This document shows positions 23,180-31,748 of a stretch of DNA of 58,095 nucleotides, in pieces (position 1 is the stretch's first letter; each line of letters opens with the position of its first letter). The stretch comes from Bacteroidales bacterium. Lineage in GTDB: Bacteria > Bacteroidota > Bacteroidia > Bacteroidales > UBA932. The translations under genes and the position numbers were made by a program. The notes beneath the pieces were generated by a model. That model was not told the DNA's origin. It saw only the letters and a list, made by a program, of their open reading frames with translations, and made no database searches. The stretch lies in assembly GCA_024402115.1 (NCBI GenBank), contig JAKSJQ010000009.1:1-58095 (forward strand), read 5' to 3'.

Positions 23180-24883
23180 CTATTTGTTAGAAGGCTTCTT
23201 GTCCTCTTCGGCCTGCTTTGCCTTGTCGGCGGCAGGGGTGTTGGTCTTCTTGTAGAGGAAGCGGCGGATCTTCATGGTGGCTGTCTTCTCGAATGGCTCA
23301 TCCATGACCTCTACGGAAGAAATCTTTGACGACTTGCCGACGACCTTATTGACCGAATCGAGGATGGACTTCTTGGTGGTCTCGCGCTTCTGGAGAATCT
23401 CATCCTCGTTGGAGATCTTGTAGTTGAGCACATTCTCGTCGAGTTGCACGAGAGCAACGAGCTTGCCGTCACGCTCGAGGACGAGGGACTCTGTTACGAG
23501 ATTGAGGTCGTTGATGACCTTCTCGATCTCTTCAGGGTAGATGTTCTCGCCGGACGGACCGAGGATCATGTTGTTGAGACGGCCCTTGATTGAGTAGCGT
23601 CCCTTGCTGTCCACGGATGCGAGATCGTTGGTCCTGTACCAGCCGTCCTCGGTGAATACCGAACGTGTGCGGTCCGGGTCCTTGTAGTATCCGAGCATGA
23701 TGTTGTCACCGCGGGCGATGAGCTCACCCTCGCCGGTCTCAGGGTCTACATTGTCGAGCTTCACCTCCACGCCGTATGCGGCCTGGCCTGTGGTGCCCGG
23801 CCATGTCTCCTTAGGATTCGCAGTGCATACGAGAGGCGCGGCCTCGGTCATTCCGTAGCCGATAGCGTAAGGGAAGTGCAGCTTGCGCAGATAGAGCTCG
23901 ACATCGGTGTTGAGCTTCGCGCCGCCGACTCCGAAGAACTTGACCCTTCCGCCGAAGGTCTTCTTGAGCCTGTTGCCGACTATCCTGTAGAGTATGCGCG
24001 GCATCCTCTTCTCCATCCACGAGAGCAGCACGCTTCGCTTGATGGTAGGGATGATGTTGGACTTCACTACCTTCTCGATGATGAGAGGCACGGAGAGTAT
24101 GGTGGTAGGGCGGACCTCCTTGAGAGCATTCATGAGCACCGATATCGACATTGGCTTGCCGAGGTAGTTCACGCATGCGCCCACATAGAACGGATAGAGG
24201 AATCCGATGCTCATCTCGTAGGTGTGGGCCATAGGGAGGATTGAGAGCCATGAGTCCTTCTCCGTGGTCTTCCAGCAGTGGTACGCGCAGATGACGTTGT
24301 GCGCGAGGTTTCTGTGGCTGAGCATGACGCCCTTCGCATTGCCGGTGGTGCCGGAAGTGTAGATGAGGGCTGCGAGGTCATCGGCGTTAGGCTCGGAGAC
24401 GCGGCCGTCGCAGGTGAAGGCCTCCGGGTCTTTCTTGATGGATATGAGGGTCTCTATGTCGATGACGAGAGGGAGCTTCTCCATGCACTCCGGAGTGATC
24501 TTGGAGAGCATCCTCTTCGATACGAAGAGCACCTTGGCCTCGGAATGGGTCAGGATGTTGGTCACCTCGTTGGCCGAAGAGTCCGGGAGGATAGGCACGG
24601 AGACGCGGCCGAATGCGGTGGTGGCGAAGAAGGCTATGGCCCAGTTAGGCATGTTCTGCGAAAGGATGGCGACCCTGTCACCGGCTCCGACGCCGTAGCA
24701 TGACATGAGCTTCGACACACCGTCGCAGGTGCGCTTGAACTCCTTGAATGTGTAACCCTGCGTGCCGCCAACGGTAGCTGACTGCTGGTTGTCCGGATAA
24801 ACGCTGGTAGAGTAGTGGTAGAGCTTGGAGAGCGTCTCGATGTATGATTCGCTGAACTTCTTGAAGTATCTCTTGCTTGCCAT
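23180..24883 (-). CDS. Long-chain fatty-acid--CoA ligase (AMP-forming), paralogue 3
   Basis: AMP-forming acyl-CoA synthetase of 567 residues, closest in pattern to paralogue 1 at 13502. Motifs: YTSGTTGNAKGVMLSHRN, YGMTEAAPLV, GWYRTNDLASVDSKGRYSI, the hinge GRLNNMILGPSGENIYPEEI and the catalytic Lys of FEKTATMKIRRFLY. A charged C-terminal tail (DKAKQAEEDKKPSNK) follows. It is the last gene of an rmuC-acyltransferase-ligase run, 19 bases after the acyltransferase, which suggests that the CoA ester it makes feeds acyl transfer to a lipid. Confidence 0.93.
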   Translation of the reverse strand: MASKRYFKKFSESYIETLSKLYHYSTSVYPDNQQSATVGGTQGYTFKEFKRTCDGVSKLMSCYGVGAGDRVAILSQNMPNWAIAFFATTAFGRVSVPILPDSSANEVTNILTHSEAKVLFVSKRMLSKITPECMEKLPLVIDIETLISIKKDPEAFTCDGRVSEPNADDLAALIYTSGTTGNAKGVMLSHRNLAHNVICAYHCWKTTEKDSWLSILPMAHTYEMSIGFLYPFYVGACVNYLGKPMSISVLMNALKEVRPTTILSVPLIIEKVVKSNIIPTIKRSVLLSWMEKRMPRILYRIVGNRLKKTFGGRVKFFGVGGAKLNTDVELYLRKLHFPYAIGYGMTEAAPLVCTANPKETWPGTTGQAAYGVEVKLDNVDPETGEGELIARGDNIMLGYYKDPDRTRSVFTEDGWYRTNDLASVDSKGRYSIKGRLNNMILGPSGENIYPEEIEKVINDLNLVTESLVLERDGKLVALVQLDENVLNYKISNEDEILQKRETTKKSILDSVNKVVGKSSKISSVEVMDEPFEKTATMKIRRFLYKKTNTPAADKAKQAEEDKKPSNK

Positions 24884-24902
24884 TCGTCTTGAAAGGGGGT
24901 TG

Positions 24903-25469
24903 TTAATGTGTTACGTAGCAATCCTTGTTCTTGCCGACCAGGTGCATTGATTCGTAGATCTGCTGGATCCTCTCTGTGTCGGCCTTTGCGTCATCGGTAA
25001 GTTCAATAGGCTGTCCTCGTCCCACTCTTTTCGTGCCCCAGTCGAAGTAGCCGATATACACGGTCGCGCCGGTCTTCTTTGCGATGGTGTGGTAGCCGGT
25101 CTTCCACTTCCTGGTGGCCTTGCGTGTGCCTTCAGGGCACATGGCGAGGTGGAAAGTCTCGCTGTCGTTCATTGCATGGATGGTGCTGAGCAGCATCCTG
25201 GTCGGGCTGGTCCTGTCCATAGGGATGGCGCCCATGAAATTGAGGATAGGGGTGAGAGGCCATACGAACACGCTGTCCTTCACCATCACCTTCGCGTCGC
25301 CGCCGACTGAGGTGTAGTAGAGATATGAGATCACGAGATCCCAAATGGTCGTATGAGGCACTCCGAGTATGATGCTTTTCTTGTGTTCACATGGTGGCTC
25401 GACTGCGGTCCAACCGAGGGTCTTGAGGGTCCATCCGCAGAACTTTCTCCAATTCTTTCCTGCTGCCAT
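24903..25469 (-). CDS. 1-acyl-glycerol-3-phosphate acyltransferase-like protein (PlsC superfamily)
   Basis: Transfers an acyl chain to a lipid or other hydroxyl acceptor at the inner membrane. It has 188 residues, shorter than PlsC (about 240) and like the small HxxxxD acyltransferases of Bacteroidota. Motif I is VPHTTIWDL with His39 and Asp44 (H-x4-D). Motif II-like GAIPMDR holds an Arg, and motif III is AMCPEGTRK. No clear membrane helix is present, only hydrophobic patches (LVISYLYYTSVG). The gene is 19 bases upstream of the acyl-CoA ligase and 27 bases downstream of rmuC, so one operon is likely. Confidence 0.88.
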   Translation of the reverse strand: MAAGKNWRKFCGWTLKTLGWTAVEPPCEHKKSIILGVPHTTIWDLVISYLYYTSVGGDAKVMVKDSVFVWPLTPILNFMGAIPMDRTSPTRMLLSTIHAMNDSETFHLAMCPEGTRKATRKWKTGYHTIAKKTGATVYIGYFDWGTKRVGRGQPIELTDDAKADTERIQQIYESMHLVGKNKDCYVTH

Positions 25470-25496
25470 ATCATTCTGATCTTTAAGTGTACTTTA

Positions 25497-27026
25497 CTAG
25501 AAGCTGCCGAAGTCGATGACTCCCTCCTCTGAGGAGTCGAGCGTCACCTTCTCCTTCGGAACCTCGAGCTCCTTGCCCTTGCTTCTCTTTATTCCGAACT
25601 TCATGACCTGCTGAGCGGCTGTCGTGATGCTCAGACCGCGGTCCTGAAGCTTTACTATTCCAGTGTTGTACTCCCTGCATACGGCGCTGAGCTTCTTGCC
25701 CAGGTCCTTGTATGAGTCGTAGAACGCGCCCACACGGTCGATCATGTTGGTCGCGGCCTTCTCGATCTCGGCCATGTTCGCATCATGCTGGTACTTGTTC
25801 CAGGTGAGCTTCATGATCTTGAGGAAAGGAACGATGGTCTGCTCGGTGGTGATCAGCACGCCCTTGCCGTACGCCTCCTGCCAGAGCAGCGGCTCCGCGT
25901 CGACCGCGATGCGGAACGCGGTGTCGTAAGGCATGAACATGAGCACATAGTCGGCGAACCTCTTCTTGTCCTCGACCTTGCGTGCGTACTCCTTCCTGGC
26001 GAGCTCCTCGATGTGCTTGCGTATGCTGGCGACATGGTCGGCGAGCGCCACCTGGCGGGTGGTCTCGTCCTCGGCGTTCATGTACCTGATGAAGGCGGTG
26101 AGGGATACCTTGGAGTCCACGATGAGGTCCTTCTGCTCAGTTCCCTCCTTGAAGTGGAACACGAAGTCAGGACGGCTGTGGTCGTCGTTCGCAGCCTCTC
26201 TGCTGTAGTGCTTGTCCGGCTCGAGGCCTTCGCGGGAGAGTATGTCCTCGAGGAAGCTCTCTCCGAAGCATCCCTGGATCTTCGGCTTTCCGGAGAGGGC
26301 GGTGGCGAGCTCGTCAGCCTTCGTGCCGATGTCGCTGGTCTTCTCCTTCATCTCCTTTACCGCCTGCTCGAGCTGCTTGGAGAGCTCCGTGTTCTTCTGG
26401 ATGTGGGCCTCGGCGTTCCTGCTCATGGCCTCCTTCATCTCCTTGATGCTCTCCTTGAGAGGGGTGAGGATCTCGTCCATTCCGGACTTGTTCTCCTTCG
26501 CGAGCTCTTCCTCGCGCTGCCTGAGTATCTTCTCTGTGTCGGCCGTCATCCTGTCGGTGAGGGCCTTTAGCTGCACTTCCTGGGCCTCCTTCATGTCGGC
26601 GAGCTGCTTGTCTTGTGCTGCCTTGAGCTCTGCGATCTGCTTGTCCTGGGAAGACTTGAGCTCGGATATCTGCTTCTGCTGGCTTTCCTTGAGCTCGGTG
26701 ATCTGCCTGTCCTGAGAGTCCTTGAGGGCATTGATGGTGGTCTCGTAGCTCTTCTTCGTCTCGGCGTTCATCCTCTGGAAGTTGATCTCCTTCTCGGCAA
26801 GAATCTGCTTCATGGACTCGAGCTCCTGCTCCTTGGTGTTCAGGGCGAGGCGGGCTCCGAGTATCTCCTCGTGGTGCTCCTGCGCCTCACTGGCCGTAAG
26901 TGCCTGATAGAGCTTGTCTTGCTCCTCAAACTTCGACCTGTGGGTGGTGTACATTATGAAGAATGTGAGTGCCGCAGCCAGGAGGGCTGCAACCACTGCT
27001 ATAATGATTGTCGCGGTTACTGTCAT
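25497..27026 (-). CDS. rmuC: DNA recombination protein RmuC
   Basis: Predicted nuclease-fold protein that limits inversions between short inverted repeats. It has 509 residues. A membrane helix at the N terminus (TATIIIAVVAALLAAALTFF) is followed by a coiled coil and then the RmuC domain (GCFGESFLEDILSREGLEPD, RPDFVFHFKEGT, VDSKVSLTAFIRYMNA, FMPYDTAFRIAV). The coiled coil (residues about 105-160) contains near-exact 11-residue repeats such as QISELKSSQDK, QIAELKAAQDK, QLADMKEAQEV. It heads a run with the acyltransferase and acyl-CoA ligase genes. A TACATTTG box (27034-27041) ends 7 bases before ATG 27026. Confidence 0.93.
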   Translation of the reverse strand: MTVTATIIIAVVAALLAAALTFFIMYTTHRSKFEEQDKLYQALTASEAQEHHEEILGARLALNTKEQELESMKQILAEKEINFQRMNAETKKSYETTINALKDSQDRQITELKESQQKQISELKSSQDKQIAELKAAQDKQLADMKEAQEVQLKALTDRMTADTEKILRQREEELAKENKSGMDEILTPLKESIKEMKEAMSRNAEAHIQKNTELSKQLEQAVKEMKEKTSDIGTKADELATALSGKPKIQGCFGESFLEDILSREGLEPDKHYSREAANDDHSRPDFVFHFKEGTEQKDLIVDSKVSLTAFIRYMNAEDETTRQVALADHVASIRKHIEELARKEYARKVEDKKRFADYVLMFMPYDTAFRIAVDAEPLLWQEAYGKGVLITTEQTIVPFLKIMKLTWNKYQHDANMAEIEKAATNMIDRVGAFYDSYKDLGKKLSAVCREYNTGIVKLQDRGLSITTAAQQVMKFGIKRSKGKELEVPKEKVTLDSSEEGVIDFGSF

Positions 27027-27033
27027 AATACTA

Positions 27034-27041
27034 CAAATGTA
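27034..27041 (-). promoter_or_regulatory. -7 box for rmuC
   Basis: Minus-strand TACATTTG ending 7 bases before ATG 27026, the same spacing as for trpL and the gamma-carbonic anhydrase gene. Confidence 0.5.
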
Positions 27042-27102
27042 CCTATTTCTTTTTGCATTTATGAGTAATCCTTGCGAAATTTGAAACGTTTTTTAGTAGA
27101 GT

Positions 27103-28545
27103 ATGGCCCAGAAGATTATCGAAGTGGTTGACGGCGTCGTCGTGACGCCGGAATTTGCAATGTCCGAGCCCATCAATCTCTGCATCGAGACAGGGGAGCA
27201 GGTGGCGATTCTCGGCGACAACGCCTCAGGAAAGACGAGGCTCATAGAGATCCTTACAGGACATTACAGGGTGAAGGGAGACGCCATCCGATATGACTTC
27301 ACACCATCAAGCAGGAAATACGTCAGCGACAACGTGAAGTACATCACGTTCAGGGATTCGTATGGCGCTGCCGACGCGAGCTACTATATGCAGCAGAGGT
27401 GGAACCAGATGGACATAGACCCTGAGACTCCGACCATCGGCCAGCTCTTCGAACGCAGCCTCAGCGGCTATCCTGAAGGCTCGGAGGAGCACAAGAGATT
27501 TGAACAGCTCGTGGAGATGTTCCATCTCAAGGCTCTGAACGACAAGTATATAATCACGCTTTCCAGCGGTGAACTTCGTAAGTTCCTCCTTACCCGTCTT
27601 CTGATCACCGTGCCCAGGGTACTGATCATCGACAACCCATTCATTGGGCTCGATGCGGAGACCAGGAAGCAGCTTGCCGACCTCTTCGAACTTCTAGTAA
27701 GGGAGAGCCATATCACCATAGTCCTCGTCCTCGCGAGGGAGGATGAGATTCCGTCGTTCATCACCCATGTCATCCCTGTGGAAGGCATGAAGGTCGGAGC
27801 GAAGTATGCCATCGAGCCTCACGAGATGCCCGAGCCTGTGTCCCTCGACATCAAGGACGAGGGCGAGGAAAGGAATGACGTTCCCGAGGTCCTCAGGTTC
27901 AACGACGTGTCGATCAGATACGAGAACCGCACGATACTCAAGGAACTCAACTGGGTCGTAAGGCAGGGCGAGCACTGGGCCCTCACCGGCGAGAACGGCT
28001 CGGGAAAGAGTACCCTGCTCAGCCTCGTGAACGCTGACAATCCTCAGTCCTACGCATGTGACATCGAACTCTTCGGAAGGAAGAGGGGAACGGGCGAGAG
28101 CATCTGGGACATCAAGAAGAACATAGGCTTCGTGTCCCCTGAGATGCACAGAGCATACAGCCACGCCATGCCGGCTCTCGACATCGTGTCGAGCGGCATA
28201 TTCGATACCGTCGGCCTCCACCGCAGACCGACAGAAGCGCAGCGTGAGAGCTGCCGCAGGTGGATGGAGCGCTTCGGTATAGGCGGACTTGCCGAGCGCA
28301 ACTTCCTCAAGCTCTCAAGCGGCGAGCAGCGACTCTGCCTGCTTGCCCGCGCCTTCGTCAAGGAACCGCCTCTCCTCATACTTGACGAACCCATGCACGG
28401 CCTGGATGAACAGACTCGAACACGGGTTCGCAATATAATAAATGAGTATTGTTCGGATCCTTCGAAGACCCTCGTGATGGTCACGCATTATCTGGAGGAA
28501 CTCCCTTCATGCATCGACCACCACCTCTTCCTCAGAAGAAACTAG
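27103..28545 (+). CDS. Two-domain ABC ATPase (ModF-like)
   Basis: Cytoplasmic protein of 480 residues with two fused ABC ATPase domains and no membrane segments. Domain 1: Walker A GDNASGKTRL, signature LSSGELRKFLL, Walker B VLIIDNPFIGLD (Asn in place of the catalytic Glu neighbour). Domain 2 from about residue 265: Walker A GENGSGKSTLL, signature LSSGEQRLCLLARAF, Walker B LLILDEPMHGLD. This arrangement is that of ModF/PhrA-like photorepair proteins, whose cargo is unknown. The first Walker B lacks the Glu of DEP, so only domain 2 looks fully competent. Its TAG stop overlaps the stop of the minus-strand esterase by the palindrome CTAG. Confidence 0.9.
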   Translation: MAQKIIEVVDGVVVTPEFAMSEPINLCIETGEQVAILGDNASGKTRLIEILTGHYRVKGDAIRYDFTPSSRKYVSDNVKYITFRDSYGAADASYYMQQRWNQMDIDPETPTIGQLFERSLSGYPEGSEEHKRFEQLVEMFHLKALNDKYIITLSSGELRKFLLTRLLITVPRVLIIDNPFIGLDAETRKQLADLFELLVRESHITIVLVLAREDEIPSFITHVIPVEGMKVGAKYAIEPHEMPEPVSLDIKDEGEERNDVPEVLRFNDVSIRYENRTILKELNWVVRQGEHWALTGENGSGKSTLLSLVNADNPQSYACDIELFGRKRGTGESIWDIKKNIGFVSPEMHRAYSHAMPALDIVSSGIFDTVGLHRRPTEAQRESCRRWMERFGIGGLAERNFLKLSSGEQRLCLLARAFVKEPPLLILDEPMHGLDEQTRTRVRNIINEYCSDPSKTLVMVTHYLEELPSCIDHHLFLRRN

Positions 28546-30050
28546 TTGTAGTTACCGGTTCTCTGCCTCTGAGGCATTGGAGATGCAGGCACCTCCGATG
28601 CTGGGGTGATCTTTACCTGGAATGGGATGGCAGGGAGACCGTTGGTGCCCTTGAGACCTCCGATCTGGAAGTCATGGAAGCAGTAGCGTACGTACATAGG
28701 CTCGCCGACCTCCTTGCACTCAAGCTCGACGCATGCGCCGCCAGGGAATGAGAACGCTGTCTTAGCGCTGGTCGCGGTGTGGTAGTTGCCGCTCTCGCCG
28801 GCGATCTCGAAGCCCTCGATGAAGTCAGCGCCCCTGAATCCTCTTGCGTTGTCGAAGTATACCTTGACCTTCCTTCCGTCAGCTACAGCGTACTTCACGG
28901 TTGGGTGGAATGCAGGAAGGTTTTTGTATCCATATGCCATGTTCATAGCCATGAAGCAAGCCCTCTCGCCGATCTGCCTCTTCTGTGAAGGGTGTACCTG
29001 GGTGAGCTCGAAGTCATAAGCGAGGTCGTTGGTACCGATGATGGCTGCGTTAGGGATGGACTTTGCTGCCATAGCCTGCTGCTCGCGGAGAAGCGGACCG
29101 GTCTCGTCCTGGAGTCCGTACTCGCCGTCATGATAGTCGTACGGTGCAAGCTCCACGATGAGGAAAGGAATGTCGCCGCGGCCGATGTCCTGCCTCCAGG
29201 TCTTGGCCATTGTGGTGAGCATGTCGGCGTAGATGTCGCAGCGGGTGCTCACGTTTGACTCGCCCTGGTACCAGATGATACCGTTGATGGCGAACTTGCT
29301 CACCGGCTTGAACATTCCGTTGTACATCACGAACGGCTTGAACATAGCGTTGACCGAGTTGTCGGTAGCGTCAGCGAAGTTGACAGGGTAGTTCTTGAGG
29401 GTCTCCTTGCTCATCCATGGAGAAACCATGCAGCCGCCCCAGCTTGCGTTGATGACGCCGACAGGAACGTTGAGAGCCTTCGAGAGCCTGGTTGCGAAGA
29501 AGTAGGCCACAGCGCTGAAGCGAGGAGCGTTGTTCGGGTTGCAGAGCTGCCATTCGCCCTCGGCGTCCCATGCTGGCTCGAGAGGGGTAGCCCTCTTGAT
29601 GGTGATGTGCCTTACGCCGGTGTACTGCGCAGAGAGTGCGATCTCCTCGAGAGAGCCTTCCACGTAGGTGTTCATTCCGTCGCCGAGGGTCATCTCCATG
29701 TTGCTCTGGCCTGAGCAGTACCATACCTCACCGATGAGGACGTTCTTAGCCTCGATGCTCTCGCTGCCGCTCTCGACCTTTACTGTCTGAGCGTCGAAAG
29801 AGCCTGCAGGAGTGTTGAGCACAGCCTCCCAGTGGCCGTCCTTGTCTGCCTTCACCTTGACGGTGGTTCCGTTCCATGAGCCGGTTACGGCTACGTCAGC
29901 ACGCGGGGTAGCGGTTCCCCAGATCGTGACAGGGGCATTCTGCTGGAGCACCATGTTGTCTCCGAGCATCTTCGAGAATGCGAGATTTCCTGCAAGCAGC
30001 GCGACCTGCGAGCAGAGCAGCATAGCTGCGATGATGAATATCTTTTTCAT
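28542..30050 (-). CDS. Sialate O-acetylesterase-like SGNH hydrolase
   Basis: Secreted carbohydrate esterase of 502 residues. The signal peptide is MKKIFIIAAMLLCSQVALLA. An N-terminal beta domain (NLAFSKMLGDNMVLQQNAPV) precedes the SGNH catalytic domain: nucleophile in YCSGQSNMEM, the oxyanion Gly/Asn in SWGGC, IIWYQGESN, and the catalytic His with VHPSQKRQIGER. This is the 9-O-acetyl-sialate/xylan esterase group; the acetylated substrate is not fixed by sequence. The C-terminal tail (SPMPQRQRTG) is low-complexity. A TACTTTTG -7 box at 30070-30077 gives it its own promoter. The TAG stop shares CTAG (28542-28545) with the ABC ATPase stop. Confidence 0.93.
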   Translation of the reverse strand: MKKIFIIAAMLLCSQVALLAGNLAFSKMLGDNMVLQQNAPVTIWGTATPRADVAVTGSWNGTTVKVKADKDGHWEAVLNTPAGSFDAQTVKVESGSESIEAKNVLIGEVWYCSGQSNMEMTLGDGMNTYVEGSLEEIALSAQYTGVRHITIKRATPLEPAWDAEGEWQLCNPNNAPRFSAVAYFFATRLSKALNVPVGVINASWGGCMVSPWMSKETLKNYPVNFADATDNSVNAMFKPFVMYNGMFKPVSKFAINGIIWYQGESNVSTRCDIYADMLTTMAKTWRQDIGRGDIPFLIVELAPYDYHDGEYGLQDETGPLLREQQAMAAKSIPNAAIIGTNDLAYDFELTQVHPSQKRQIGERACFMAMNMAYGYKNLPAFHPTVKYAVADGRKVKVYFDNARGFRGADFIEGFEIAGESGNYHTATSAKTAFSFPGGACVELECKEVGEPMYVRYCFHDFQIGGLKGTNGLPAIPFQVKITPASEVPASPMPQRQRTGNYN

Positions 30051-30069
30051 GTGGTTTGGTTGTTTGTCT

Positions 30070-30077
30070 CAAAAGTA
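30070..30077 (-). promoter_or_regulatory. -7 box for the sialate O-acetylesterase gene
   Basis: Minus-strand TACTTTTG, 19 bases upstream of ATG 30050, between the terminal trp-operon transporter and the esterase. Confidence 0.55.
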
Positions 30078-30087
30078 GTGAAAATAT

Positions 30088-30972
30088 TTAGGATTTGCTG
30101 CTCCTTCCGGCGATAATCACTCCTGCGAGTATGATTGCCGATCCTATTCCCGACACCACCGTGACCTTTTCCCCGAGCACGAGGATGCTGCCGAACAGGG
30201 TGAAGACAGGATTGAGGTAGAGGTAGTTCGAGGATGCCATGATGCCGAGGTGCTTCATCACAGGGTTCCACAGCGCGAAGCATCCCAGCGATGCGACGAC
30301 CGCGAGGAAGAGGAGGTTCGACGCAACCACCGGCTCGGAGAGCATCTCCAAGCTGGCCGACCATGGACGGAAGACGAATACCGGGAGGATGGCGATCAGA
30401 CCGTAGATGAAGATCTTCCTGGTCGCGAACGAACTCTCGTACTTGTCCAGTATGCCGGGCATGAAGTTGCTGTAGAATGCCCAGCACAAGGCCGCACCAA
30501 TGGCGAGGAAGTCGCCCTTCGGCGAGAGGTGGAGCTCATGCTGCCCGTTGAATACGACCATCGCCATTCCGACGAGCGCGACCGCGGAACCTATCGCGAG
30601 GTAGCGGGTCATCCTGTCCTTTCCGAGCACATACGCGAGCAGGCTGGTCAGGAGGGGAGTCGTACATACGAGGAAGGAGACGTTGCAGGCCTGTGAGTAC
30701 AGCAGGGCCGTGTTCTCGGTCCAGAAGTAGAGCGCACCGCCGGTCGCGCCGAGGAACATGAGCATCAGCTCGTCCTTCCAGCTGTTGCAGAAGAGCCTCT
30801 TCGGAGAGATGATCCAGATTCCGATGTACGCGATGATGAACCTCAGCACGAAGATCTCCGTCGGGTGGAGCCCATGCGAGAGGAGCACCTTGGTCGAGAT
30901 GAAGGTGGTGCCCCATACTCCGACCACTCCGATCGCGAGCATGTGATACCAGAACTTGCTGCTGCGCTCCAT
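30088..30972 (-). CDS. EamA/DMT-family transporter, last gene of the trp operon
   Basis: Inner-membrane protein of 294 residues with about ten hydrophobic segments in two EamA halves (WGTTFISTKVLLSHGLHPTE in the first, LCWAFYSNFMPGILDKYESS opening the second). The end YLYLNPVFTLFGSILVLGE matches the EamA C-terminal signature. It overlaps trpA by one base (TAATG), so it is translated as the eighth gene of the trp operon. By position it may export tryptophan, indole or another aromatic compound; the sequence alone does not show the substrate. It is not closely similar to the EamA protein at 18972. Confidence 0.88.
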   Translation of the reverse strand: MERSSKFWYHMLAIGVVGVWGTTFISTKVLLSHGLHPTEIFVLRFIIAYIGIWIISPKRLFCNSWKDELMLMFLGATGGALYFWTENTALLYSQACNVSFLVCTTPLLTSLLAYVLGKDRMTRYLAIGSAVALVGMAMVVFNGQHELHLSPKGDFLAIGAALCWAFYSNFMPGILDKYESSFATRKIFIYGLIAILPVFVFRPWSASLEMLSEPVVASNLLFLAVVASLGCFALWNPVMKHLGIMASSNYLYLNPVFTLFGSILVLGEKVTVVSGIGSAIILAGVIIAGRSSKS

Positions 30973-31748
30973 TATCTTCCGATGAGTCCCTTGAGTTCGC
31001 TGATTGCCTTCTGGGCGTCGCCCTCATGCTGCTCGAGGAGGCTGACGAACTTGCTTCCGATGATGCCGCCGGCGGAGTTGTCGCACGCTGCGTCGAAGGT
31101 CTGCTTGTTGCTGATGCCGAATCCCACCATGCGCGGGATGCGGAGGCCCATTCCGTTGATCTTCCTGAAGTACGCCTGCTTGGCCTCGTTGAAGTCCTTC
31201 TGGGCACCGGTGGTCGATGCGGAGGACACCATGTAGATGAAGCCGCTGGTGTGCTGGTCGATCAGGCGCACGCGCTCCTCGCTGGTCTCAGGGGTGATGA
31301 GCATGATGAGTCGGAGGTCGTATGCCTCGGCGATGGACTTGTACTGCTCCATGTAGTCCTTGAAAGGCAGGTCGGGGATGATCATTCCGTCGACGCCGAC
31401 CTCCTTGCACGAGCGGCAGAAGTTCTCGAAGCCGTAGTTGAAGACAGGGTTGAGATAGCCCATGAGCACGAGAGGGATGTCCACGTCCTTGCGTATGTCC
31501 CTGAGCTGGTCGAAGAGCTTGCGCAGGGTCATGCCGTTGCGAAGGGCCTTGGTGGCTGCATCCTGGATCACAGGACCGTCGGCCATAGGGTCGCTGAACG
31601 GGATTCCTACCTCGATCATGTCGACTCCGTTTGCCTGGAGCGTGCGGATCACGTCCGCGGTACCGTCGAGCTTAGGTGCGCCGGCGCAGAAGTAGATCGA
31701 GAGTATTCCGTGAGGATCGTTTGCGAAAAGTCTGTCAATTCGATTCAT
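30972..31748 (-). CDS. trpA: Tryptophan synthase alpha subunit
   Basis: Cleaves indole-3-glycerol phosphate to indole and glyceraldehyde 3-phosphate and channels indole to TrpB. It has 258 residues (family about 265). Signature MIEVGIPFSDPMADGPVIQ holds the catalytic Glu and the IGP-binding Asp region; VLMGYLNPVFNYG holds the second catalytic Asp position (Asn here, LNP is common in the family), and IPDLPFKD, VGFGISNKQTF (phosphate loop) follow. The N terminus (MNRIDRLFANDPHGILSIYF) lies in frame. ATGA overlap (4 bases) with trpF upstream; TAATG overlap with the EamA gene downstream. Confidence 0.96.
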   Translation of the reverse strand: MNRIDRLFANDPHGILSIYFCAGAPKLDGTADVIRTLQANGVDMIEVGIPFSDPMADGPVIQDAATKALRNGMTLRKLFDQLRDIRKDVDIPLVLMGYLNPVFNYGFENFCRSCKEVGVDGMIIPDLPFKDYMEQYKSIAEAYDLRLIMLITPETSEERVRLIDQHTSGFIYMVSSASTTGAQKDFNEAKQAYFRKINGMGLRIPRMVGFGISNKQTFDAACDNSAGGIIGSKFVSLLEQHEGDAQKAISELKGLIGR

